62,046 nucleotides of DNA. It comes from Planctomycetota bacterium (GTDB lineage Bacteria > Planctomycetota > Phycisphaerae > Phycisphaerales > UBA1924). The translations under genes were made by a program, and so were the position numbers. The notes under the pieces are model-generated. The model ran no database searches and was not told where the DNA came from. It saw only the letters and a list, made by a program, of their open reading frames with translations. The stretch is from positions 1-62,046 of the forward strand of contig JAEYUO010000131.1 in the NCBI GenBank assembly GCA_023432465.1, written 5' to 3'. Position 1 is the first letter of the stretch, and the number at the start of each line of letters is the position of its first letter. Shown here in pieces: positions 26,485 to 35,086 of the stretch.

Positions 26485-27119
26485 CGCAGCCGCCCCCCTT
26501 CCCGTTCCAGCGGGCTGCGCCCGCCGCCACCGCCGCCATCCGCGCCCGCGCCGCCCAGAATCAGGTTGATCAGTTCAAGCACGTTCTCCGGATTCTCGCC
26601 GAAGCGTGTGATCTGATCGGGGTTCCTCGCCGCGGTCGGGTCATACACGCGCCAGAGCAGCGCGAGCTCCTCGCCGGGGCGGGGCCTGCGCGGGTCGGAT
26701 TCATCCGCATCGAACACCCGCACCGCGACCAGGCGGTAGCGGTCCAGCCCCTGCAGCGTGGTCTCGCCGAGCCCCTGCTGATCGTTAAGCTCCATCACCG
26801 CCGGCGTCACGCTGAGTTCAAAGAAGAACTGATACCGGTCGCCATAGGCGATCGGCAGCCACGGCTCGGGCATCTGCTTGTTGTCATCGAGCCACTGCAG
26901 CACCAGGCGGTTGGCGATCTCGTGCGCCGCCAGGCGCCGCCGGTCGCGGGCATCGGCGTGCTCCACATACGCGACGGCCGACATGATCGCCGTCGCCACG
27001 CCCGTGAGCATCACCACCGAGAGCATGACCTCCAGCAGCGACAGCGCCGGGGCGCGCCGCGCCGAACGGCCGGTGCCCTGTGCGGTCCCTCGCAAGGTTG
27101 TCGCCCTCCGGGCGTGCAT
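26481..27119 (-). CDS. gspI: Type II secretion minor pseudopilin GspI-like
   Basis: A 212-residue protein with a pseudopilin N-terminus after a long basic leader: ARRAPALSLLEVMLSVVMLT, with the cleavage site before LSLLEVM and Glu at +5. ATG 27119 has GGAG 7 nt upstream and starts 36 nt after the gspG stop; the open frame extends upstream over gspG but lacks a plausible leader. A glycine-rich tail precedes the C-terminus. Context gives the I assignment. Confidence 0.7.
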   Translation of the reverse strand: MHARRATTLRGTAQGTGRSARRAPALSLLEVMLSVVMLTGVATAIMSAVAYVEHADARDRRRLAAHEIANRLVLQWLDDNKQMPEPWLPIAYGDRYQFFFELSVTPAVMELNDQQGLGETTLQGLDRYRLVAVRVFDADESDPRRPRPGEELALLWRVYDPTAARNPDQITRFGENPENVLELINLILGGAGADGGGGGGRSPLEREGGRLR

Positions 27120-27154
27120 GGTGCGCTCCGCGCGGCATCGCATCGGCGATGCGC

Positions 27155-27562
27155 TCAGTTCGTGCTGCCGGTCGTGTCGTCCATCGTCCACACACTGATG
27201 TCGTCCGCGCCGCCCGTGGTGCCGTCACCGCCCATGCTGAACAGGGCGTACGGACGGCCGTCGGGCGATGGCGCGTAGTACACGAAGTCGCGCTTCCAGC
27301 CGTCCTTGGCGATCTTGTCGGTGTACTCCGGCACCAGCGATTGCAGCGTCTGCGGGAACTGGCCCTTCTCGAGCTGGTAGTTCACCACCATCTGCTGCAG
27401 CGTCCGCAGATTCGCCTTCGTCGTGCCGATGCGGGCCTTGTCGCCCTGGCCGGCAAAGTTCCATGCCACGGCCGCGGCGAGCATCCCGATGATCAGCACC
27501 ACCAGCATCATCTCCAGCAGCGTGAAGCCGCGACGAGCTACGAGTGTCCCTGAACCCTTCAT
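27155..27562 (-). CDS. gspG: Type II secretion major pseudopilin GspG
   Basis: A 135-residue major pseudopilin. The prepilin motif ARRGFTLLEMMLVVLIIGML has cleavage after Gly and Glu at +5. LRTLQQMVVNYQLEKGQFPQ and LVPEYTDKIAKDGWKRDFVY are the hallmark GspG segments, and the GMTDDISVW-like end (GGADDISVWTMDD) carries the calcium-site acidic residues. ATG 27562 has AAGGA 8 nt upstream. It is second in the operon after gspF. Confidence 0.93.
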   Translation of the reverse strand: MKGSGTLVARRGFTLLEMMLVVLIIGMLAAAVAWNFAGQGDKARIGTTKANLRTLQQMVVNYQLEKGQFPQTLQSLVPEYTDKIAKDGWKRDFVYYAPSPDGRPYALFSMGGDGTTGGADDISVWTMDDTTGSTN

Positions 27563-27707
27563 GCTTCGATCCTTCCTGAAAAACGCACGGATCCGCTCCG
27601 CACCACTTGGAGTTGTTTGCGCCATCTTCTCCCCTGCTCGGGGCAATTCCCTTTCCAACCGCTTCTTTCCAAGGCCCTGATCGCTCCCGGCTGCCGCCGC
27701 CTCGCTC

Positions 27708-28910
27708 CTACACCTGCATGCTGCCGCTGAGCGTGAGCATCGGCAGCAGGATCGACATCAGCAGCGACCCGATAATCAGGAACATCAACACGATCAGCAG
27801 CGGCTCCATCGCCGCCAGGGCCCGGCTGGACTTCTTGTCCACCTCGTCGGTCATGTCCTGGGCCAGCGTGGCAAACGCCTGCTCCAGGTCGCCCGATCGC
27901 TCCGCGGCGATCAGCAGCCGGCGCGTCGCCAGAGGCAGCGTCGTCACCTCGTCGATCAGCGATCGCAGCAGACCGCCGCCGATGAGCCTCGTCCGCAGCC
28001 GCTCAAGCTGGCCCCGCATCTCCGGGTGATTCACCGCCTGGTTCGAGACGGCCAAGGCGTCGCCAAACGGCACGCCCGTCCGCGTCATCGCCGCCATCAC
28101 GCTGAAGAACCGGGCCGATTCCTGCGCCAGCACCACATCCCGCAGCAACGGCAGTTTCCGCATCAGCCACCGGACCAGCTTCATCACCGTGCCGCGACCG
28201 ACGAGGATCATCCCCGCCCCCGCCGCGAAGAAGATCATCAGCAGCGGCACATTGTCCCGCATCCACACGCCAAGGCCCATCACCAGCCGCGAAAACGCCG
28301 GGAGCTCGATATCCGACTCCATCAGCGCCTCGGCCAGTTTCGGCACAATCAGGATGAGCATCAGCACCGAGACAATCGCCGAGATCGTCAGCACGATCGC
28401 CGGATACACCATCAGCGTCGCGGCCTTGCCCGAGACGGCCAGCCGCCGGCGCAGAGTCACGTTCAGTTCCTTCGCCGCGCCCGCAAGGTCGCCCGATCGC
28501 TCTGCACCGCGGTACACCGCGATCGTCACGTTGTCGAACCCCCCCACCTGCTTGCACGCATCCGCAAAGCTCGAACCCGCCGCGACCAGGTCGCGCATCT
28601 TCTGAACCCGCGGCCGGGTGCCCGGGCGGACCGTCGCCGCCACCACCTCGAGCGCCTCGACCAGCGGAACACCCCGGGACAGGAGTTGGCCCAGTTGCTC
28701 GTTGAGCGTCGCCTGGTCCTTGACGCTCAGTTCGTTGGCCGGTGAGGCCCACCCCGGGAGCTTCCAGCTCCGCACCAGCATCTTGTTCTCGGTGCGCAGC
28801 GACTGCGCGAGCGCGGGAACACTCCCGGCCTGCCGGATGCCGAACTTCCGGCCCCCGCCCGGCCGCACCGCGACATACACAAACGAAGATGAATGGCTTA
28901 AAGCCGTCAT
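27708..28910 (-). CDS. gspF: Type II secretion system inner-membrane protein GspF
   Basis: A 400-residue polytopic platform protein. Two homologous cytoplasmic helical domains are visible: LNEQLGQLLSRGVPLVEALE with AVYRGAERSGDLAGAAKELN, and FFSVMAAMTRTGVPFGDALA with LLIAAERSGDLEQAFATLAQ. Each is followed by membrane helices (VYPAIVLTISAIVSVLMLIL; MEPLLIVLMFLIIGSLLMSI). ATG 28910 is preferred over TTG 28916. It is the first gene of the visible minus-strand operon. gspE and gspD are not in the window, so the complete machine must be encoded elsewhere as well. Confidence 0.93.
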   Translation of the reverse strand: MTALSHSSSFVYVAVRPGGGRKFGIRQAGSVPALAQSLRTENKMLVRSWKLPGWASPANELSVKDQATLNEQLGQLLSRGVPLVEALEVVAATVRPGTRPRVQKMRDLVAAGSSFADACKQVGGFDNVTIAVYRGAERSGDLAGAAKELNVTLRRRLAVSGKAATLMVYPAIVLTISAIVSVLMLILIVPKLAEALMESDIELPAFSRLVMGLGVWMRDNVPLLMIFFAAGAGMILVGRGTVMKLVRWLMRKLPLLRDVVLAQESARFFSVMAAMTRTGVPFGDALAVSNQAVNHPEMRGQLERLRTRLIGGGLLRSLIDEVTTLPLATRRLLIAAERSGDLEQAFATLAQDMTDEVDKKSSRALAAMEPLLIVLMFLIIGSLLMSILLPMLTLSGSMQV

Positions 28911-29207
28911 GGACAAACTCTATCGGCCGCGGACGGGCCGGAAGCCTGCCCGAGCGCGTGAACAAGGGTCGCCGAGCGGCCTTGGACACGCGCCAGGGAA
29001 CCGCCAAACGACCAAGAACACCCTAATCCAGTGTCCAACCTCCCCAAACACCCCCTCCCGGCGTTCCACGGCCGGGCTGGCTGAACGGAGGTTGATACCG
29101 TGCCGGCAAGACCGCGGTTGCCGGGGAGATGGAGGGGGCCGGTGGGAGCACGGGGCGAAAGTGCGTGGGGATTGATTCCCCTCTGGCCGCCCCCCACAAT
29201 CTTCACG
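28911..29207. other. Divergent spacer between gspF and the dehydrogenase gene
   Basis: It contains a perfect inverted repeat, TTGGACAC (28982-28989) and GTGTCCAA (29031-29038), 41 nt apart. This could be an operator pair or two facing -35 boxes; no matching -10 boxes are convincing. Nothing else is recognisable. Confidence 0.4.
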
Positions 29208-30359
29208 ATGACCACTCCCACCAACGGCGTTCCCCATGTCGTGACCGCCCACCCGGCCACCGCCGCACGCTCCGCCGCCGCGGCGTCCCGGCCCGCCTCC
29301 ACCGGAATCCCCAAAGCCATGCGCGCACTCGTCAAGCACCGTGCCGGACCCGAGCTCGAGCTCCAGACCTCGCGCGCTGTGCCCGAGCCCGGGCCGCGGG
29401 ATGTGCTCATCCGCGTGCTCAAGGCCGGCATCTGCGGGACGGACCGGCACATCTGGGAGTGGGACGCATGGGCCGCGGGGCGCATCCCCGTGGGCATCAC
29501 CACGGGCCATGAGTTCGTCGGCATCATCGAGAAGGTGGGCTCGGCGGTGACGAAGTACGCGCCCGGCCTGCGCGTCAGCGCGGAAGGACACATCACCTCG
29601 TGGAGCGACTACAACGCACGCACCGGCAACGCGCACATCGCGCGCGACACCCAGATCCTCGGCGTCGATCGCGACGGCTGCTTTGCCGAGTATGTCTGCG
29701 TCCCCGAAGAGAACGTCTGGCCGGTGCACCCGAGCATCCCCGACCACGTCGCGGCGATCCTCGACCCGCTCGGCAACGCCGTGCACACCGTCATGGCCGC
29801 GAACGTCAGCGCAAAGACCGTGCTGATCACGGGCGTGGGCATCATCGGCCTGATGGCGGTGACGGTGGCCAAGGCCGCGGGCGCATCGCGCATCTTCGTC
29901 ACCGACCTCGATGAGAAGCGTCTCGCGCTCGCGCAGAAGCTCGGCGCGTGCGCCGCCTACAAAGCCAACGACCCGAACTGGATCGAGAAGGTCCGCAAGC
30001 AAACCCGCGGCGACGGCCCCGACGCCCTCATCGAGATGTCGGGCCACCCCGCCGCGATCGACGACGGCTTCAAGTGCCTCCGCATGGGCGGGACCGCCGC
30101 ACTGCTGGGGATTCCGAGCCGCCCGATCAGCTTCGACCTGACCAACCACGTGATCTTCAAGGGCGCAACGGTGCTGGGGATCAACGGCCGCAAGATGTTC
30201 GAGACCTGGTACCAGATGGAGGAGCTGCTCCTCTCCGGCCGCCTCGAACTCGACGAGATCATCACCCACCAGCTCCCGATGGCGGACTTCCGCAAGGGGT
30301 TCGAGCTGATGCAGAGCGGCGAGGGCATCAAGATCGTGCTGGAGATCGAGGAGCGGTAA
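29208..30359 (+). CDS. tdh: Zinc-dependent medium-chain dehydrogenase, L-threonine 3-dehydrogenase-like
   Basis: A 383-residue MDR enzyme. It follows Tdh closely: GICGTDRHIWEWDAWAAGRI (catalytic Cys76), TTGHEFVGIIEKVGS (His101, Glu102), GCFAEYVCVPEENVWPV, ILDPLGNAVHT, the Rossmann segment VLITGVGIIGLMAVTVAKAA, and GLNGRKMFETWY-like GINGRKMFETWYQME. Tdh oxidises threonine to 2-amino-3-ketobutyrate. All four structural-zinc cysteines are absent: after AEGHIT comes SWSDYNARTGNAHIARDT where Tdh has a C-x2-C-x2-C-x7-C loop. The N-terminus has an alanine-rich extension of about 35 residues from ATG 29208. A different substrate is possible. Confidence 0.8.
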   Translation: MTTPTNGVPHVVTAHPATAARSAAAASRPASTGIPKAMRALVKHRAGPELELQTSRAVPEPGPRDVLIRVLKAGICGTDRHIWEWDAWAAGRIPVGITTGHEFVGIIEKVGSAVTKYAPGLRVSAEGHITSWSDYNARTGNAHIARDTQILGVDRDGCFAEYVCVPEENVWPVHPSIPDHVAAILDPLGNAVHTVMAANVSAKTVLITGVGIIGLMAVTVAKAAGASRIFVTDLDEKRLALAQKLGACAAYKANDPNWIEKVRKQTRGDGPDALIEMSGHPAAIDDGFKCLRMGGTAALLGIPSRPISFDLTNHVIFKGATVLGINGRKMFETWYQMEELLLSGRLELDEIITHQLPMADFRKGFELMQSGEGIKIVLEIEER

Positions 30360-30432
30360 GAGCCAGTTCCGGACAAACACGCCTTTCACGCCCCCTCCGA
30401 TGAACTGTCAGACAAAGACATTTTTGTGCATA

Positions 30433-30461
30433 TTGACAATATAGCCTTCTGACCGTACTGT
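30433..30461 (+). promoter_or_regulatory. Sigma-70-type promoter for the fic gene
   Basis: TTGACA (30433-30438) is followed after 17 nt by TACTGT (30456-30461), in a short AT-rich stretch that stands out from the GC-rich surroundings. It lies 32 nt before the fic start. Confidence 0.65.
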
Positions 30462-30492
30462 CATTTGCCCGATAATTGACTTTGACTGACAG

Positions 30493-31842
30493 ATGGACCG
30501 TGACACCCCTCCATTCTCGTTTGAAGACCTCCCGGACCTGTTGAAGCCCGCGAACATCGCCCTCCTTCTCCGTCCGGAGGCCGCTGAACTCACTCGTGAG
30601 TATCGGCCATGGCGGAAGGTCCGCGCGATCGCGCGCCAGCACAAACTCGACCCGGAAGCTGCATGGGCCGCAGTCAAGCTTGGGCGGTGGCAGAACGCTC
30701 GATCGCTTTCACTCAAGCAGGGTAGTGGCAAATCGTTCTGTATTGTCACAGTACCGCTGCTCGGCGCCGCACTGCATCGGATCGACCGGGCGACCGGCGG
30801 CGGTGGGCCCGCAGCCATCCACGGTGCGGACGGAGTACTCTCCGATCCGGCATCAAGAGACCGCCTGCGCATCCGGACTCTGATCGACGAGGCTGCGGAG
30901 TCATCTCTTATCGAGGGCGCGGCGACCACACGAAAGGACGCAGTGGAAATGTTGCGGTCAGGTCGTGCACCGCGCTCGACCGGCGAGCAGATGGTAATGA
31001 ACAACTACATCGCGATGCAGCAGATAAAGCGATGGCTTGATCGTCCGCTCTCGGTGGAGATGCTGCTCGAGCTGCAAACGATCCTGACAGATCGCACGCT
31101 TGACAATGCCGGCGAGGCGGGTCGGCTACGACGGAGCGACGAGAACGTCCGTGTCGTGGACGAGCGCGACAACACGGACCTGTACACACCGCCGCCGGCC
31201 GACGCACTGCCCGAGCGGTTGACGGCGTTGTGCGCATTCGCTAATCGCGCCCACGAGGATGAGTTCTTCATCCACCCGATCGTGAAGGCCTCGATCCTGC
31301 ACTTCATGATCGGGTATGAGCACCCGTTTGTCGATGGCAACGGTCGCACGGCGCGGGCAGTCTTTTACTGGCATGCGCTGCGAAACGGATACGGGATCTT
31401 TGAGTACACGGGCATCTCCGAGCTCATCCGCAAGGGCTACGCGCGATACCCGCAGGCCTATGTCGACACTGAACTCGATGACGGCGACCTGACCTACTTC
31501 GTGCTCTACAAGCTCGACATCATCGAGCAGGCGCTCGACCGCCTCGCCGAACACCTGCGGCACGAGGAGGAAAAGGTCCGCCGCAGCGAAAGGCTCCTCA
31601 AGCTCGCCAAGGACCTCAACCTGCGCCAGCGCCTGCTGCTGGAGCACTCACTCCGCCACCCCGGCACGCAGTACACCGTGAAGTCGCACATGAACTCCAA
31701 CGGCATCGTCGCCGTCACCGCCCGCACCGACCTCGACGACCTTGTCCGCCGCAAGCTCATGACGACCACCAAACGCGGCCGCGAGGTGATCTATCTCGTC
31801 ACCTCGACTCTTGCCGACAGGCTCGCGAAGCGAGGCCTCTGA
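30493..31842 (+). CDS. Fic-domain protein (predicted AMPylase), class II, self-inhibited
   Basis: A 449-residue protein. The Fic active-site motif HPFVDGNGRTAR begins at about residue 277; its His is the catalytic base for nucleotide transfer to protein hydroxyls. The inhibitory helix motif (S/T)xxxE(G/N) occurs upstream as SSLIEG (137-142), making this a class II enzyme with its own N-terminal inhibitor rather than a separate antitoxin. The N-terminal part (PFSFEDLPDLLKPANIALLL) is common in Fic/DOC proteins, and the C-terminus has a winged-helix-like end (YTVKSHMNSNGIVAVTARTD to LVRRKLMTTTKRGREVIYLV). It is monocistronic, with its own promoter and terminator. Targets are unknown. Confidence 0.92.
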   Translation: MDRDTPPFSFEDLPDLLKPANIALLLRPEAAELTREYRPWRKVRAIARQHKLDPEAAWAAVKLGRWQNARSLSLKQGSGKSFCIVTVPLLGAALHRIDRATGGGGPAAIHGADGVLSDPASRDRLRIRTLIDEAAESSLIEGAATTRKDAVEMLRSGRAPRSTGEQMVMNNYIAMQQIKRWLDRPLSVEMLLELQTILTDRTLDNAGEAGRLRRSDENVRVVDERDNTDLYTPPPADALPERLTALCAFANRAHEDEFFIHPIVKASILHFMIGYEHPFVDGNGRTARAVFYWHALRNGYGIFEYTGISELIRKGYARYPQAYVDTELDDGDLTYFVLYKLDIIEQALDRLAEHLRHEEEKVRRSERLLKLAKDLNLRQRLLLEHSLRHPGTQYTVKSHMNSNGIVAVTARTDLDDLVRRKLMTTTKRGREVIYLVTSTLADRLAKRGL

Positions 31843-31913
31843 CGCGCCAGTCCCAAAGGCCCTCCTCCGCCCGCGAGGCCGCTCCGCCGCGACGCTTCCA
31901 TCCCAACAGACAA

Positions 31914-31943
31914 ACACCGGCAGCCATTGCAGGCTGCCGGTGT
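31914..31943. terminator. Bidirectional hairpin between fic and a dockerin gene
   Basis: A perfect 12-bp stem (ACACCGGCAGCC / GGCTGCCGGTGT) with a 6-nt loop sits between two convergent genes, 71 nt after the fic stop and 39 nt beyond the dockerin gene's stop. No strong U-tract follows on the plus strand, but position and stem strength support termination. Confidence 0.75.
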
Positions 31944-31982
31944 CGGGTTGTTCATACTCCAAATGTCGTGCCGACGCTCAGC

Positions 31983-33509
31983 TCAGCAGCCGGCGAACCA
32001 CGCCGCGAGGAACGCGAAGATGTCCGGAACCTGAATCATGGTGTTGCCGTCAAAGTCCGCCGACTCGTCCTGCGCAAACCACGCCGCGAGGAACGCGAAG
32101 ATGTCCGGCACGGCCACCGTCCCGTTGTTGTCAAAGTCCGCCGGGCACCCGCCGACCGGGTTGATCCGGATCAGCGCGGTCGGGCCGAGGTCCGCGCCAA
32201 ACTCATCCCTCAGGTTGGCAAGCACATACACCGACTTGTCCGGAGCAAGCGCCAGCGAGTTGGCCGTGAAGGATGTGAGCGTGTTGTTGCCGCGGCCGAT
32301 GAACGCGGTGTCATCCGCCTCGCCGTCGTTGTCGATATCAAAGACCACCGGGTCACCCTCGCGCAGCACAACCTCGCCGTTGACCACGATCACATCGTCG
32401 ATCGCCGTGTCCGCATTGGTCGTCTTCCCGGCGATCGCCCAGTCACCATTGCTGTTCCCGGTGATCGAGCTGAACGTCGCCGCGGCCCACGTATCCCCTT
32501 CGACATCATCGCCGACCTGCGCGATCACCACGCCGTTGCGCGTCGCCCACGGGTTGCCGCTCGCAAGGCCGCGGGCATACCAGTCGCCATTGCCCGCAAC
32601 AAACGTCGCGTTGACATCCGTTGGTGTAATGCTCGATCCGGCGATCTGATAGCCGGCCTGGATGATGACCTCGCCATTGACGATCACGACCTGCGGCGTG
32701 CCGGACTCATCGGTGATGTTGCCGCGAACCACGATCACCGAGCCGTCGGGCGAGGCCGAGAGGACCGTGATGGTCCCGGTCGAGCCGATGTTCTGGATCG
32801 GCACCAGCGTCTCCCCATCGATCGCCGTGACAAAGTCCCCCTCCTGCATGTGCTTCACGGCGTTGAACGCCGTCACCGGCCGCCGCGTGCTGTGCAGGTT
32901 CTGCACCGAGTCGTCGCGCCAGCCAACCGTGCCATCGTTCAGCAGCACGCCCGATTGCGGCGAGTTGCCGATGGTTTCATCCCCGGACGGAGCCGGCGAC
33001 AAATCTTCCATCCCCGTGTAGAGATCCCCCATCTGATAAGCAACACCGCTCCCCATGCTGGTAAACCGCACCAGCTTGTGGAACACCGACGACACGCCGC
33101 CGCGAGCCCGCAGCGCCACCAGCATGTCGTTGTTGTCATTGAAGGGATTGGTGGTGGAGCTGATGAAATCGAGCACTTCGCCGCCAACGGCTCCGGGGAA
33201 GGGCTGGGCTTCCTGCACCAGCATGGTTCCGGTCAAGCCGGATCCGGCGACCATGATCGACGACTCGGTGGACGGCTGCGTGGTCGTGCCGCGCACCATC
33301 CACTTCGTGCCGTCGGGGCTCAGCCAGAACTCCAGCATCGTCGCCCACTGCGTGCTCACCGGATTGCCCCCCGCATCCAGCGCGCCGGGCACAGTCGCCG
33401 TGGGGCTCGTGGCCGCACGACTGAAGATCACATCCACATCGGGCACGCCGGCCGCCGCCAGAGTCGCCATCGCCAAGACGCCGCCGGACACTGCACAGGT
33501 ACGGACCAT
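31983..33509 (-). CDS. Secreted protein with GC-type dockerin C-terminus
   Basis: A 508-residue protein from ATG 33509, which has AAGGAG 6 nt upstream. The N-terminus is a signal peptide (VRTCAVSGGVLAMATLAAAG). The body is beta-rich with recurring VVVNGEVVLREGDPVVFDID / VVIVNGEVIIQAGYQIAGSS and ISSTTNPFNDNNDMLVALRA patterns, suggesting a propeller. The C-terminus has two dockerin units, ADFDNNGTVAVPDIFAFLAA and ADFDGNTMIQVPDIFAFLAA, ending WFAGC. It is first (most downstream) of four adjacent dockerin genes. No enzymatic motif is recognised. Confidence 0.78.
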   Translation of the reverse strand: MVRTCAVSGGVLAMATLAAAGVPDVDVIFSRAATSPTATVPGALDAGGNPVSTQWATMLEFWLSPDGTKWMVRGTTTQPSTESSIMVAGSGLTGTMLVQEAQPFPGAVGGEVLDFISSTTNPFNDNNDMLVALRARGGVSSVFHKLVRFTSMGSGVAYQMGDLYTGMEDLSPAPSGDETIGNSPQSGVLLNDGTVGWRDDSVQNLHSTRRPVTAFNAVKHMQEGDFVTAIDGETLVPIQNIGSTGTITVLSASPDGSVIVVRGNITDESGTPQVVIVNGEVIIQAGYQIAGSSITPTDVNATFVAGNGDWYARGLASGNPWATRNGVVIAQVGDDVEGDTWAAATFSSITGNSNGDWAIAGKTTNADTAIDDVIVVNGEVVLREGDPVVFDIDNDGEADDTAFIGRGNNTLTSFTANSLALAPDKSVYVLANLRDEFGADLGPTALIRINPVGGCPADFDNNGTVAVPDIFAFLAAWFAQDESADFDGNTMIQVPDIFAFLAAWFAGC

Positions 33510-33812
33510 GATCTGCTCCTTCATCGGAAAAGGCGTTTGCTCCCGGCCGCGCACGTCAGCCGACCCCCACCATCCCGCGATGCTCCGCGCTCCACGAACA
33601 GCCGTACAGCGCGGCCAACAAAGCCCCATCCGCCCCGCGGCGGACAAAGGCCTCCAGCACGCCCATAACTCCAGAAGATACCAGCATCCCGTGGCGATGC
33701 AAGGGCTTCCGCCCGATTTGGACGCTTCATCTCACCCCCGCCCAACCGCACCGATCCCCGGCCCAATGTCGGGCCTCGGTGATGCCTCCACACGTTCATC
33801 CGGGCCCGATCC
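33510..33812. other. Spacer between two dockerin genes
   Basis: No gene, promoter consensus (sigma-54 was searched for specifically) or repeat is recognised, apart from the Shine-Dalgarno of the 33509 gene. Confidence 0.4.
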
Positions 33813-35048
33813 CTACGGGCAGCCTGCGAACCACGCCGCCAGGAACGCGAAGATGTCCGGAACGGCGATGGTCCCGTTCCGGTCAAAGTCCGCACGCGCA
33901 TCCTGTGCAAACCACGCCGCCAGGAACGCGAAGATGTCCGGAACGGCCACCGTGCCGCCGGCGTCGAAGTCCGCAGCGCAGGTGACCGGCGGGAGTCCGC
34001 GGACCACCCACCCCCGGCTCGCGCCGTTGAAACGACCGCTGCCGGCCATCGCCGTCCCGTCGGCGCTGATGCCGTTACAGGATGTGAGCACCCAGCCCGT
34101 CATGGTGACGCCGCGGGAAACGAGGTACGCGTGGAGATCGACCATGCCCAGTGGGCTGGTCCAGAGGAATGCGCCTGCGTCATCGCTCCCGACCACAACC
34201 GAGCCGTCGGCGCTGATCGCCTTGCCCTCGGGACCGCCGCGGCCGGGCAGAACGCCGAGGTCCACCATGCCCGTGCCGCGCTTCCAGAGAAACGCACGCC
34301 GACCCGAGGCCGAATCGCTGCTCCCCGTGATGGCCGAACCGTCGGCGCTGATTGCAAGAGCCTCGGAGAACGCGCCGCCCGGCAGCACGCCCAGGTCCTC
34401 GAGCACGGTGCGCTCGTTCGACCAGAGAATGGCGCGATTGCCGTTCGATGAACCGCTGACACCGGCCCCGAATGAGCCATCGGAACTCAACGCAAAGATC
34501 GATGACGACGCGTCTGTCGGGGCTCCGGGCAGCAGCCCGATATCCGACAGACCTCCCCCGGCGGACCAGACGAACCCGTGACCAACGCCGGCGGAACTCG
34601 GCCCGCCTCCGATCAAGCTGCCGCTCGCGCTGATCGCATAGCCATACGACACGTTCTGAGCCGGGATCGTGCCAAGGTCTTCCATGTTTCCCGAAGCGGT
34701 CCATCGGAAGACATGGCCCCCGCCCGAAACAACGCTCATGCCGGTGACGACCGCGCCATCACCGCTGATCGCAAACCCGAACGATCGCAGACCCCGGGGC
34801 ACGACGCCCAGGTTCTGCAGACCTTCCGACTCCGTCCAACGAATGGCGCGGTAGGTGCCGCCTGCCAGCGTGCTGTAGCCGGTGACGGCTGTGCCATCGG
34901 CGCTGATGCCCAAGGACTCGACCGTGCCGCCAGTGGGCTGCAGTGTCCCGATGTCGGTGATCGTCTGACCGCTGGCGGTCATCGCGAGCCCGATGACCGA
35001 CAAGACGGAGACGGCGAACAGACGGTGAAGCACTCCGATCTGCGACAT
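33813..35048 (-). CDS. Secreted HAF-repeat protein with GC-type dockerin C-terminus
   Basis: A 411-residue protein from ATG 35048, with AGGGAG 8 nt upstream; an in-frame ATG at 35090 would overlap the upstream gene. Signal peptide: LHRLFAVSVLSVIGLAMTAS. The body consists of about eight HAF repeats, each with an F.WT..GL.DLG.LPG strand and an AISADGSAVTG turn (for example LGVLPGGAFSEALAISADGS). Such repeats are thought to form a beta-propeller. Two dockerin units end in WFAGCP, with one extra proline. It lies 38 nt downstream of the next dockerin gene and is probably co-transcribed. Confidence 0.82.
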   Translation of the reverse strand: MSQIGVLHRLFAVSVLSVIGLAMTASGQTITDIGTLQPTGGTVESLGISADGTAVTGYSTLAGGTYRAIRWTESEGLQNLGVVPRGLRSFGFAISGDGAVVTGMSVVSGGGHVFRWTASGNMEDLGTIPAQNVSYGYAISASGSLIGGGPSSAGVGHGFVWSAGGGLSDIGLLPGAPTDASSSIFALSSDGSFGAGVSGSSNGNRAILWSNERTVLEDLGVLPGGAFSEALAISADGSAITGSSDSASGRRAFLWKRGTGMVDLGVLPGRGGPEGKAISADGSVVVGSDDAGAFLWTSPLGMVDLHAYLVSRGVTMTGWVLTSCNGISADGTAMAGSGRFNGASRGWVVRGLPPVTCAADFDAGGTVAVPDIFAFLAAWFAQDARADFDRNGTIAVPDIFAFLAAWFAGCP

Positions 35049-35086
35049 GACGATCGCTCCCTTCACGGCGGTGAGTGAGGCCCGAT

